Part shown: piece after piece, positions 8,386 through 16,674 of the stretch
Numbering within the stretch: the stretch's first letter is position 1
How the letters are laid out: every line of letters starts with the position of its first letter
From: Alteromonas lipotrueae
GTDB taxonomy: Bacteria; Pseudomonadota; Gammaproteobacteria; Enterobacterales; Alteromonadaceae
Assembly: GCF_019249215.1 (NCBI RefSeq)
Contig: NZ_JAESDI010000004.1
Coordinates: forward strand, 248,001-312,000
Direction: 5' to 3'
Length of the DNA: 64,000 bases
The notes under the pieces: model-generated
What the model was told of the DNA's origin: nothing
The model's database searches: none
Seen by the model: only the letters and a program-made list of their open reading frames with translations
Program-made: the position numbers and the translations under genes

Positions 8386-9647
8386 TAGGCAATCCTCTCT
8401 GGCACAGGCTTAGTTTTCTCGTTACGGCTGTATAGGAACAACAACACGAAGAAACCAAAGTACATAACAGTCGCGATTTGCGACGCAACAATCTTCCAGT
8501 TTTCTTGAGGTGTAGCACCTAAGTAACCTAAGAAAACGAATACAATTGCGAACACAATAAGGTTTACTGTGTGTAAACCACAACGATAGCGCCACGATTT
8601 AACACGACCGCGATCTATCCATGGTAAAGCGAACAAGGCTGCAATAGCACCAAACATAGCAAGTACACCAATTAGCTTATCAGGTACGGCCTTTAGAATG
8701 GCGTAGAACGGCGTGAAGTACCAAACAGGGAAGATATGTTCAGGTGTTTTCAACGGGTTCGCAATTTCGAAGTTAGGATGCTCAAGGAACTTACCGCCCA
8801 TTTCAGGTGCGAAGAACAAGATATAAGTGAACAAGGCTAAGAAAATACAGAACGCGACTAAGTCTTTCAGCACCATGTGCGGGAAGAATGGCAAGATGTC
8901 ATCAGCGATATCGTACTTGCTTGTGTAGTACTCATGGATTTGGAATTTAGTCTTTTCTGACTCAGGTAACGAGCCTTTCTTATGCTTAATCGCAATACCG
9001 TCTGGGTTGTTTGAACCCACTTCGTGAAGCGCAATAATGTGTAAGAATACTAAAATAACAATAACCAACGGCAATGCAATAACGTGCAATGCGAAGAATC
9101 GGTTTAGGGTAGCACCCGAGATTACATAGTCACCTTGTAGCCAGATAACTAAGTCTGGACCTACAACTGGAATTGCACCAAATAGCGATACAATTACCTG
9201 TGCACCCCAGTAAGACATTTGTCCCCAAGGCAATACATAACCCATGAAGGCTTCAGCCATTAGTGCAAGGTAGATAAACATACCAAACACCCAAAGCAAT
9301 TCACGAGGCTTTTGGTAAGAACCGTAAATCATGCCACGGAACATATGCAGATATACCACAATAAAGAACGCTGAAGCGCCTGTACTATGCATATAGCGGA
9401 TAATCCATCCGTAATCAATTTCACGCATGATGTATTCAACAGACGCGAACGCACCTTCAGAAGTCGGTACGAAGTTCATTGTTAACCAGATTCCAGTAAT
9501 AATTTGGTTAACTAAAACGATGGTAGCCAAGAATCCAAACACGTACCAAAAGTTCATGTTCTTAGGCGCTGGGTATTGGATGGCGTGCATATTCGCCACA
9601 CGCATAATTGGAATACGCGCTTCAATCCACTCTAAAAAAGCATTCAT
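8385..9647 (-). CDS. petB: Cytochrome b of the bc1 complex
   Basis: A 420-residue integral membrane cytochrome b, full length with both N- and C-terminal halves. The four haem-ligand histidines are visible in helices B and D: His87 and His101 (YMHSTGASAFFIVVYLHMFR), His188 and His203 (ALHVIALPLVIVILVFLH). The Qo-site tetrapeptide is PVWY (307-310) instead of the mitochondrial PEWY. I recall PVWY as the common form in beta- and gammaproteobacteria, so this is likely normal for the lineage. The ATG at 9647 is chosen over an upstream in-frame start because it has GGAGG nine bases before it and lies one base after the petA stop. Confidence 0.96.
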   Translation of the reverse strand: MNAFLEWIEARIPIMRVANMHAIQYPAPKNMNFWYVFGFLATIVLVNQIITGIWLTMNFVPTSEGAFASVEYIMREIDYGWIIRYMHSTGASAFFIVVYLHMFRGMIYGSYQKPRELLWVFGMFIYLALMAEAFMGYVLPWGQMSYWGAQVIVSLFGAIPVVGPDLVIWLQGDYVISGATLNRFFALHVIALPLVIVILVFLHIIALHEVGSNNPDGIAIKHKKGSLPESEKTKFQIHEYYTSKYDIADDILPFFPHMVLKDLVAFCIFLALFTYILFFAPEMGGKFLEHPNFEIANPLKTPEHIFPVWYFTPFYAILKAVPDKLIGVLAMFGAIAALFALPWIDRGRVKSWRYRCGLHTVNLIVFAIVFVFLGYLGATPQENWKIVASQIATVMYFGFFVLLFLYSRNEKTKPVPERIA

Positions 9648-9648
9648 A

Positions 9649-10281
9649 TTACACAGCCTCCGCTTCTGAGCCGAGGATGATGTTTGTGTCATCTACGAAC
9701 TGGTAAGGCGGAACAACAAGGTTCAACGGCGCAGGTACGTTTTGGAATACACGACCAGCCATATCAAACTTAGAACCGTGACATGGGCAGAAGAAACCGT
9801 CTGGAACCCCTTCAACCACCTCTTCGAAAGCGCCATCTTTAAGGTGCTGCGGTGAGCAACCTAGATGCGTACAAATACCGACTAAGATAAGGTACTCTTC
9901 TTTCATAGAACGGAAACGGTTCTGGGCAAACGTGGGTTGTTGCTCTGCTTCAGAGTTAGGATCTTTCAGTTTATCTTCGTGAGTGCTCAATTCTTCAAGA
10001 ATTTCAGGAGTACGACGAACAATCCATACAGGCTTGCTTCGCCACATCACACGCACTAGCTGTCCAGGTTCAATCCCGCTGATATCTACTTCAACGTCAG
10101 CACCGGCCGCTTTCGCTTTGGCACTTGGATTCCAGGACGCAATAAAAGGCACTGCCGCTCCAACAACACCTACACCACCAACTACCGACGTGGCAACGGT
10201 CAAGAACCGACGACGGGTGTTGTTTTCTGGCTGGTTATCATTGTGTGCAGACTCTGTTGCATCTACAGATACATTGCTCAT
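9649..10281 (-). CDS. petA: Rieske iron-sulfur protein of the bc1 complex
   Basis: A 210-residue ubiquinol-cytochrome c reductase iron-sulfur subunit. A twin-arginine-type N-terminus (NTRRRFLTVA) precedes one membrane helix (about 28-48). The [2Fe-2S] ligands are in CTHLGCSPQH and CPCHGSKFD. It oxidises quinol at the Qo site and shuttles electrons to cytochrome c1. The second ATG (10281) is preferred to the one at 10287 because the GGAG site is then 8 bases away instead of 2. First gene of petABC. Confidence 0.95.
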   Translation of the reverse strand: MSNVSVDATESAHNDNQPENNTRRRFLTVATSVVGGVGVVGAAVPFIASWNPSAKAKAAGADVEVDISGIEPGQLVRVMWRSKPVWIVRRTPEILEELSTHEDKLKDPNSEAEQQPTFAQNRFRSMKEEYLILVGICTHLGCSPQHLKDGAFEEVVEGVPDGFFCPCHGSKFDMAGRVFQNVPAPLNLVVPPYQFVDDTNIILGSEAEAV

Positions 10282-10715
10282 CCACATTTCTCCAGGTTCG
10301 GATAATTATGATGTATAACCCTAACTTTTACTGGTTTTATCACGTTAGGATCGTCCATCATATGGCTTGTCATGAAGTTAACTCAAAGGCACTTATGTGC
10401 TCATTCGAGAATTCACTAAAGTTTCGTCAAATTTCGACCGCAAATGATAAAAGAAAAGCCCTTATAAACACAAGGTTTTACTGGTATTTAAGCAATAAAT
10501 TAATCTGAGGCCACTGTTAAGAATTAGTGAGTGATTGGAATAAAATCAAGAATTTGACCGAAATTCGGCCAAATCAGCGCCTTTATTAAAACATTGTTAG
10601 CTTTATGTTGAAATGAAGCGGGAAAATTTAGAATACTAATTTACTAGGTAGATGAGCGCCGTTGAAAGAATAATTACGTGACGCACTGAAGGAAGTAGAT
10701 TTTCAAGCAGAAAAT
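10282..10715 (-). other. Gene-free stretch upstream of petABC
   Basis: About 430 bp between petA and the rpsI terminator. It must hold the petABC promoter (minus strand), but I could not place a convincing -35/-10 pair; CATAAT at 10304-10309 on the minus strand is a possible -10 without a good partner. The plus-strand open frame of about 87 codons here has no recognisable protein character and I do not call it a gene. Confidence 0.4.
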
Positions 10716-10743
10716 AAAAAACCCGGCATAAGCCGGGTTTTTT
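10716..10743 (-). terminator. Rho-independent terminator of rplM-rpsI
   Basis: Stem AAACCCGGC / GCCGGGTTT with an ATAA loop, extended by three A-T pairs to 12 bp, 22 bases past the rpsI stop. Both strands carry A/T tracts, so it could work in both directions; no plus-strand gene ends here. Confidence 0.92.
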
Positions 10744-10765
10744 GCACAATATATAAAACGTAGAA

Positions 10766-11158
10766 TTAACGTTTTGAGAATTGTGGACGCTTACGTGCTT
10801 TGTGTAGACCCACTTTCTTACGTTCAACTTGACGAGCGTCACGAGTAACGAAGCCAGCTTTACGTAGTGCAGGACGTAACGTCTCATCATACTCCATAAG
10901 AGCACGAGTGATGCCGTGACGAATTGCGCCAGCTTGACCGTTAGAACCACCACCTTTAACAGTGACGTATAGGTCAAACTTTTCCAACATTTCAACAAGT
11001 TCTAGAGGTTGACGAACAACCATGCACTCAGTCTCGCGACCAAAGTACTCGTCTAGAGCACGTTTGTTTACTTGAATGTTACCTGAGCCTGGACGCAGGA
11101 ACACACGAGCGGTAGAACTTTTGCGGCGGCCGGTGCCGTAGTATTGAGTATCTGCCAT
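10766..11158 (-). CDS. rpsI: 30S ribosomal protein uS9
   Basis: A 130-residue uS9 of normal length. It shows the [17 protein letters not shown] start, the conserved [15 protein letters not shown] stretch and the basic C-terminal tail RKRPQFSKR, which reaches into the ribosomal P site. It follows rplM by 11 bases and shares its promoter and terminator. Confidence 0.98.
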   Translation of the reverse strand: MADTQYYGTGRRKSSTARVFLRPGSGNIQVNKRALDEYFGRETECMVVRQPLELVEMLEKFDLYVTVKGGGSNGQAGAIRHGITRALMEYDETLRPALRKAGFVTRDARQVERKKVGLHKARKRPQFSKR

Positions 11159-11170
11159 GTCGATTGCCCC

Positions 11171-11599
11171 TTAGATGTCCAAAACTTGTGGTTGCTGTGC
11201 TGCGTGCTTATGTTCAGCACCAGCGTAAACTTTCATTTTACGGAACATTGCACGGCCTAGAGGACCTTTTGGCAGCATTCCTTTCACTGCTTTCTCAATA
11301 ACCATTTCTGGTTTGAAAGCTAGCAGCTTTTCAAAGTTAGTTTCTTTCAGACCACCTGGATAGCCACTGTGTGCATAATAGATTTTGTTCAATGCTTTAC
11401 GGCCAGTAACCGTAATTTTGTCAGCATTGATAACTACAATGTAATCACCAGTGTCCACGTGAGGTGTGTACTCTGGCTTATGCTTACCACGAAGGCGCAA
11501 TGCGATTTCTGAAGCCAAACGGCCTAGAGTTTTGTCTGTGGCGTCAACCACGTACCAGTCACGTTGTACCGTTTCTGGCTTTGCAACAAAAGTTTTCAT
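11171..11599 (-). CDS. rplM: 50S ribosomal protein uL13
   Basis: A 142-residue uL13, the E. coli length. Conserved blocks are [38 protein letters not shown] and [19 protein letters not shown]. It is an early-assembly 50S protein. In E. coli L13 is reported to repress its own rplM-rpsI mRNA through the leader; the leader here (about 129 nt) also carries hairpins. Confidence 0.98.
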   Translation of the reverse strand: MKTFVAKPETVQRDWYVVDATDKTLGRLASEIALRLRGKHKPEYTPHVDTGDYIVVINADKITVTGRKALNKIYYAHSGYPGGLKETNFEKLLAFKPEMVIEKAVKGMLPKGPLGRAMFRKMKVYAGAEHKHAAQQPQVLDI

Positions 11600-11631
11600 T
11601 TAAATATCACCCGAATAATATCGTCGTTACT

Positions 11632-11652
11632 GATTTCTGAACACCAGAAATC
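11632..11652 (-). promoter_or_regulatory. Leader hairpin upstream of rplM
   Basis: Perfect 8-bp stem GATTTCTG / CAGAAATC with an AACAC loop (plus-strand reading), about 33 bases before the rplM start. A second stem, CCACCTT / AAGGTGG, lies at 11697-11714 in the same leader. They are candidates for the L13 autoregulatory target; that role is inferred from E. coli. Confidence 0.45.
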
Positions 11653-11735
11653 ACCATAAAATCAACACAAAGACCCCTTCGAGCCGGTCGATTCTTCCAC
11701 CTTCCCAAAGGTGGGCGTAACTGGGCAGGGCGCGA

Positions 11736-11763
11736 ATTATACAGGTTTTGATGAAAATGCGAA
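11736..11763 (-). promoter_or_regulatory. Sigma-70 promoter of rplM-rpsI
   Basis: On the minus strand TTCGCA (11758-11763) and a perfect TATAAT (11736-11741) are separated by 16 bp. Transcription would start near 11728, giving a leader of about 129 nt. Confidence 0.7.
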
Positions 11764-11784
11764 CCCCTAATTTGCAATTAGGGG
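11764..11784. repeat. Inverted repeat between divergent genes
   Basis: Perfect 9-bp inverted repeat CCCCTAATT / AATTAGGGG around TGC, directly against the -35 element of the rplM promoter and 101 bp before the divergent plus-strand gene. It could be an operator or an insulating terminator; on the plus strand only a weak T-rich run (GAGTTTTCT) follows. Confidence 0.5.
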
Positions 11785-11885
11785 GAGTTTTCTGCACAAA
11801 GTTTCTACGGAAACAGTGACAAGCTTAGTTAATTCCGTTAATTTCAAAGGGCAAACCATTTTAGAAGAGAATAAACAGGAAAATA

Positions 11886-12776
11886 ATGCGCTTATCGGCT
11901 GTTTTTTTAGTTGTGGTTCAACTTCTGGCAAGTGTTTATGCTAAAGCCGAATCTGGTAACGTCACTCTCACACGGGCATTTGCCGATGACGATTATGGTT
12001 TTTATCAGCAGAAAGTACTTGAGGCTGTATTGTCTGCAACCCCCGAATATGGAAACACGCAGATTTCCTTGCACCCCCACCCTATGTCACAAAGTCGACA
12101 AGTAGTATCCCTACTACAGGGTGATGCAGATGTAATGTGGAGCGTGACTAATGCTGAACGTGAGAAATTATTAACCCCCATTAAACTCCCCCTTCTAAAA
12201 GGGTTGGCTGGGTACCGAGTATTTGTGATTGCAAACGATGCCCAACATAACTTCGCACAGACATTAACCACCGATGAGCTTAAAACCCGCACCTTGGTGC
12301 AGGGGAACGATTGGCCTGACTTGCACGTACTCAAATCAAATGGATTTAATGCGGCAGGCGAAGAATGGAGTTTATGGTTTACATCAATGTACACCATGGT
12401 AGAAAAAGGCATGGTGGATGGTTTCCCTCGAAATGTTATTGAGGTAAATGGAGACTTAGCGCGTCATGCAGACAAGCCTATTACTATCGATAAAAATCAC
12501 CTTCTTGTTTATCCCAACTATGAATACTTCTTCGTACGTCCGGACGATGCTGCTTTAGCAAAAAGAATTCGTATTGGCCTGTCACGGCTGATAGAAAACG
12601 GCACACTTGAAGCCATATTTAATCAATTCGAAGCTCATAAACTCGCCCTTTCATTGGCAGACGAGCCTCATCGAACCAGGCACTCACTACAGAACCATTT
12701 TCTACCCTATGTGCTTGATTACGCGCGATGGGATTTAGAGAAAGAGAAAGCCATTAAGGCCCTTACAAGCGAATAA
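11886..12776 (+). CDS. Orphan periplasmic solute-binding-like protein
   Basis: A 296-residue protein with a Sec signal peptide (about 1-21, ending VYAKA) and the overall look of a type 2 periplasmic binding protein of the amino-acid (SBP_bac_3) class: GFYQQKVLEAVLSATPEYG near the start, LLQGDADVMWSVTNAERE, and YFFVRPDDAALAKRIRIGLSRLIENGTL near the end, a pattern typical of this fold. No permease or ATPase gene is adjacent, so it is probably a free-standing binding protein or a sensor partner. The ligand cannot be predicted. Confidence 0.7.
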   Translation: MRLSAVFLVVVQLLASVYAKAESGNVTLTRAFADDDYGFYQQKVLEAVLSATPEYGNTQISLHPHPMSQSRQVVSLLQGDADVMWSVTNAEREKLLTPIKLPLLKGLAGYRVFVIANDAQHNFAQTLTTDELKTRTLVQGNDWPDLHVLKSNGFNAAGEEWSLWFTSMYTMVEKGMVDGFPRNVIEVNGDLARHADKPITIDKNHLLVYPNYEYFFVRPDDAALAKRIRIGLSRLIENGTLEAIFNQFEAHKLALSLADEPHRTRHSLQNHFLPYVLDYARWDLEKEKAIKALTSE

Positions 12777-12869
12777 ACAACCAGCGTCACCGTTTTTCTT
12801 GTTTTATACACCGTATTACTGGTAAAACACTCGCTCAAAATACTACTTATAATCAATTAGGAACCCACA

Positions 12870-13514
12870 ATGCGCAGTATACGTGGACTTATCACCTTTT
12901 GTATCTCTCTTATGGTTTATGCAAACCTTACCTTTGCCGACAATAGTCGTACATTGCTTAATATCCAGCAGCAATGGGCGTCAATCAATTATGACGTTGA
13001 CAGTAGTGAGAAAGAGAAAGCCTTTTTAGCGCTCATCGCCGACGCTGAAGCCTTTGTTGCGTCATCTAGTAACAATGCCGAAGCCCTCACGTGGCTAGCC
13101 ATTACACAATCTAGTGCAGCGAAAGCAAAAGGCGGCCTAGGGGCGCTCGATTTCGCCAAAGCAGCTAGATCAAACCTTGAAAAAGCATTGCAGCAGGATG
13201 AACAAGTATTAGAAGGTACTGCGTTAATCGTATTAGCGGCACTCTATCACAATGTACCTGGCTGGCCGGTTGCCTTTGGCAGTGACAAAAAAGCAGCGCG
13301 CTTGTTTAAAAAGGCGCTAGCGCTTTACCCAAACAGTATGGATGCACATTACTTTTACGCAGAATACTTGTTTGATGATGGTGAGTATGAAGAGGCGGCT
13401 CGGCATTTGACGTTAGCCAAAAGCGCCCCTGAAAAACCAAACCGCCCTATTGCGGACAAAGGCCGAAGATCGGAGATAGAAATATTAGAAGCCAAGGTAG
13501 CGAAAAAGCTTTAA
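12870..13514 (+). CDS. Periplasmic TPR-repeat protein
   Basis: A 214-residue exported protein: signal peptide 1-23 (ending NLTFA), then helical tetratricopeptide-like repeats, the clearest being AARLFKKALALYPNSMDAHY followed by FDDGEYEEAARHLTLAKSA. An Ala/Gly-rich segment (AKGGLGALDFAKAARSNLEK) recalls the TRAP-associated TatT group, but the match is not strong enough to name. It follows the orphan binding protein by 93 bp on the same strand, so the two may be functionally linked. It converges with mazG across only 30 bp. Confidence 0.7.
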   Translation: MRSIRGLITFCISLMVYANLTFADNSRTLLNIQQQWASINYDVDSSEKEKAFLALIADAEAFVASSSNNAEALTWLAITQSSAAKAKGGLGALDFAKAARSNLEKALQQDEQVLEGTALIVLAALYHNVPGWPVAFGSDKKAARLFKKALALYPNSMDAHYFYAEYLFDDGEYEEAARHLTLAKSAPEKPNRPIADKGRRSEIEILEAKVAKKL

Positions 13515-13544
13515 CGGCTAAGCTTTAGTAAGACCGGTAAAGCG

Positions 13545-14501
13545 TTATGAATTAGCAGTGGTGATTTTTGCTTGCTGCCATAGTGCTTCCATCTCATCAA
13601 GCGTCATATTAGCTAATGGTGAGCCCTTACTCTCGGGCTCGCCTTCTATTATAGACAAATTTTCTGAGTCTATTTTATGGGCTGATTCTGCTTTGAAGGC
13701 TAAAGACTCTACCACTTTAAAACGTTTGGCGAATTTGTTACTAGCGTTACGTAACGCCGTATCTGCATCGACTTTACAATGTCTTGCCAAATTAACCATA
13801 GCAAACAACGCATCGCCAATTTCTTCTTCTAAGGCTTGCTGATTCAGGGTTTCGGCGTCAAGTTCTTGTTGAATTTCTTCAACTTCTTCTCGCACTTTAT
13901 CTAAAACAGGCGCAACGTCTGGCCAATCAAAACCCACCTTTGCACAGGCTTTTTGTAATTTTTGGGCATACATTAATGCCGGCATTCCCACTGGCACATC
14001 ATCAAGTAGACTCGGGAAAGTCGGTTCATTATCTTTACTCGGCGATGTAGAAGTCAGTTTTTGCTTTAAAGCCCGTTGCCTTGAATTCTCATGCTTTAAC
14101 GCTTTTTCTTGCGCTTTTATACTGTCCCACTGTGCAGTTAAGCCTTCCTCGCTGCTTGGCTGCGCTGAGGTATTGCCAAATACGTGTGGATGACGACGGG
14201 TCATTTTGTCGCTAATGCTTTTCGCAACATCATTAAAGGTGAAGTTGCCTTCTTCCTCTGCAATGCGGGAGTAGAACACCACTTGAAACAACAAATCCCC
14301 AAGTTCATCACGAATATCTGAAGGCTCCCCTTTCGCAATGGCATCAGCCACTTCGTAAGCTTCTTCAATAGTATACCGAGTTAAGCTGTCCATGGTTTGC
14401 TGAACATCCCACGGGCACCCAGACTTAGGGTCTCGAAGCTTCGCCATTATCTCTTGAAGTCGTTTTACCTCAGGCAACTCAGAATTGTTTGCGTTTTGCA
14501 T
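13545..14501 (-). CDS. mazG: Nucleoside triphosphate pyrophosphohydrolase MazG
   Basis: A 318-residue MazG with two tandem MazG domains. The N-terminal domain starts LRDPKSGCPWDVQQTMDSL with EEAYEVADAI and DELGDLLFQVVFYSRIAEE; the C-terminal one has the metal-binding EEVEEIQQEL and EEEIGDALFAMVNLARH. It hydrolyses NTPs to NMP and PPi and in E. coli modulates ppGpp stress responses. It is longer than the 263-residue E. coli protein because of a charged insert (about 133-165) between the domains and a C-terminal insert (about 268-295). Its start lies 23 bases inside relA, giving coupled translation. Confidence 0.95.
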   Translation of the reverse strand: MQNANNSELPEVKRLQEIMAKLRDPKSGCPWDVQQTMDSLTRYTIEEAYEVADAIAKGEPSDIRDELGDLLFQVVFYSRIAEEEGNFTFNDVAKSISDKMTRRHPHVFGNTSAQPSSEEGLTAQWDSIKAQEKALKHENSRQRALKQKLTSTSPSKDNEPTFPSLLDDVPVGMPALMYAQKLQKACAKVGFDWPDVAPVLDKVREEVEEIQQELDAETLNQQALEEEIGDALFAMVNLARHCKVDADTALRNASNKFAKRFKVVESLAFKAESAHKIDSENLSIIEGEPESKGSPLANMTLDEMEALWQQAKITTANS

Positions 14502-16662
14502 CCGTAATGCCTTTTAATTGACGTAATCGTGCGAGCACTTTTGATAAGGTATCTAAGTCTTGTACTTCAATTGAAATGGTAATTAGCGCCGTTTGTCTGT
14601 GTTTATCACTTAAACTATTCACACCCAGTAATGGCACGTTTTCATTTGCCAGCACGGTAGTGATATCACGCAGTAAACCGGTTCTGTCGTGGCAGAAGAT
14701 ATCGACTGAGGTTTCAAAACCTACTTTAAGTTCTTGTGACCAGTTCACCTCAATTTGACGTTCTGGGTGCTGCTCAAGCAAATGCTGCAACTGATCGCAG
14801 CTTTCTTTATGTACGCTTACTCCACGCCCTTGCGTGATATACCCCATAATGGGCTCACCCGGAACGGGTTTACAGCAATTGGCCAACTGGCTCATCAAGT
14901 GGCCAACCCCTTGTACAACAACTGCGTCTTTCTTGCCTGCGCCCTTAGCCGTACGCTTTGTTTTTACTTTAGGGCTAATTTCAGGCTCTTCTGGCTCTGG
15001 TTCTTGTAAGAAGTGAATGAAGTTAATAACTTGCATCACTCTCACATCACCTGTGCCTATTGCCGCATAAAGATCATCAGCACTATGACCGTTAAACTTC
15101 TCGTACACTTCACTGGCTATTTTGGTGGGCAAGTGGGCGCGATGCAGTTCGCGCTCTAGCAGCTCTTTACCTGCGGTTAGGTTTTTATCCCTATCTTGCT
15201 TTTTAAAGTACGAATGAATAGTGGCACGGGCGCGAGATGAGTGCACATAGCCCAAGCCTGGATGCATCCAATCGCGGCTAGGATTTAGCTCTTTACCGGT
15301 GAGCACTTCCACTTGGTCGCCACTATGCAGCTGATAAGTAAAAGGCACAATTCGCCCATTGGCTTTCGCCCCAATACAGCGATGCCCTACATTGCTGTGA
15401 ATATAGTAGGCAAAGTCGAGTGGCGTAGCACCTTGAGGCAAGTCGATAACATCGCCTTTCGGGGTAAACACATACACGCGATCATCAAACACCTGACTGC
15501 GCAACTCTTCCACCATATCGCCAGATTCGGCCACTTCTTCCTGCCAAGCAAGAATACGGCGAAGCCAATTGATACGCTCATCGTAACCCGATTGTTTGCC
15601 GGTACTGCCTTCTTTGTACTTCCAATGCGCAGCAACGCCTAACTCGGCGTCTTGATGCATTTTGTGTGTACGAATTTGAATTTCTACAGGCTTTCCTTCA
15701 GGGCCCACAATAACGGTATGAATAGACTGATAGCCGTTAGATTTGGGGGTGGCAATATAATCGTCGAATTCGTTGGGTAAATGCTTGTAGCTAGCGTGCA
15801 CGGTGCCAAGCGCGGCATAACAATCTTGTAACCGCTCGGCAATAACCCGCACGGCACGTATATCGAAAAGTTGTTCGAAGGTTAAGCGCTTTTTCTGCAT
15901 TTTTTTCCAAATGCTGAAAATGTGTTTTGGCCTACCATACACATCGGCGCGAATGTTTTCGCTATTCATTAATGTTTGAAGATCATCAACGATGCCATCG
16001 ATATAATCGGCTCTCTCTCGACGTTTACCATCTAGTTGCTTGGCGATTTGTTTGTAGGTGATAGGGTGCAGATAGCGAAAGGCTAAATCTTCCAGCTCCC
16101 ACTTTAATTGACCAATACCTAAACGGTTAGCCAAAGGGGCATAAATGCTGGCACACTCGCGGGCCACCATCACCCGCGTTTCTTCATCCGCTTTTTTCGC
16201 TTGTTGAAGCGCGCAAATACGTTCTGCCATTTTAATCACTACAGCGCGAACGTCTTCAACCATAGCAAGCAGCATACGACGAATACTATCAATATGTTGT
16301 TCATCGGATTTTTCGTTGAAAGGCGAACCATTGGCTTTTCTAGCGTGCAAAGTTTTAATGGCGTCCATACGCCTTACACCCACAACTAAGTCACGAATTT
16401 CACCATCAAATTCTTGTTCAATATCAGCTTCGGTTAAACAATGTTGCTCGCAGTAGGGAAAGACCAATGCCGCTTGTAGCGTAGCGTCATCCATATTGAG
16501 TTGACAAAGAATTTCGACCATTTCTTGGCCGACGAGAAGGCGCTCTGGCATTGAGGATACACTGCGCAGTTTATCTTTCGTTTCATCACTTAAATCGAGG
16601 CTGTCTAACCATACCTCAAAAGGAGGTCTATCGGCTGCATGTACTTTTCTTGTTGTCACCAT
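14479..16662 (-). CDS. relA: (p)ppGpp synthetase RelA
   Basis: A 727-residue RelA. In order: a pseudo-hydrolase domain whose HD pair is replaced (ALVFPYCEQ, Phe68-Pro69), so no ppGpp hydrolysis is expected; the synthetase domain (about 235-360, with YGRPKHIFSIWKKM, FDIRAVRVIAERLQDCYA and ATPKSNGYQSIHT); TGS domain (VYVFTPKGDVIDLPQGATPL); zinc-finger region with LANCCKPVPGEPI; and a C-terminal ACT domain. It is activated by uncharged tRNA on stalled ribosomes. The order rlmD-relA-mazG matches E. coli. Confidence 0.97.
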   Translation of the reverse strand: MVTTRKVHAADRPPFEVWLDSLDLSDETKDKLRSVSSMPERLLVGQEMVEILCQLNMDDATLQAALVFPYCEQHCLTEADIEQEFDGEIRDLVVGVRRMDAIKTLHARKANGSPFNEKSDEQHIDSIRRMLLAMVEDVRAVVIKMAERICALQQAKKADEETRVMVARECASIYAPLANRLGIGQLKWELEDLAFRYLHPITYKQIAKQLDGKRRERADYIDGIVDDLQTLMNSENIRADVYGRPKHIFSIWKKMQKKRLTFEQLFDIRAVRVIAERLQDCYAALGTVHASYKHLPNEFDDYIATPKSNGYQSIHTVIVGPEGKPVEIQIRTHKMHQDAELGVAAHWKYKEGSTGKQSGYDERINWLRRILAWQEEVAESGDMVEELRSQVFDDRVYVFTPKGDVIDLPQGATPLDFAYYIHSNVGHRCIGAKANGRIVPFTYQLHSGDQVEVLTGKELNPSRDWMHPGLGYVHSSRARATIHSYFKKQDRDKNLTAGKELLERELHRAHLPTKIASEVYEKFNGHSADDLYAAIGTGDVRVMQVINFIHFLQEPEPEEPEISPKVKTKRTAKGAGKKDAVVVQGVGHLMSQLANCCKPVPGEPIMGYITQGRGVSVHKESCDQLQHLLEQHPERQIEVNWSQELKVGFETSVDIFCHDRTGLLRDITTVLANENVPLLGVNSLSDKHRQTALITISIEVQDLDTLSKVLARLRQLKGITDAKRKQF

Positions 16663-16674
16663 AACCGCTGCTCG

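Noticed and set aside
10245-10508. 87-codon plus-strand frame upstream of petABC
   Set aside because: It begins inside petA in antisense and has no protein-like composition; the region is better read as the petABC promoter area.
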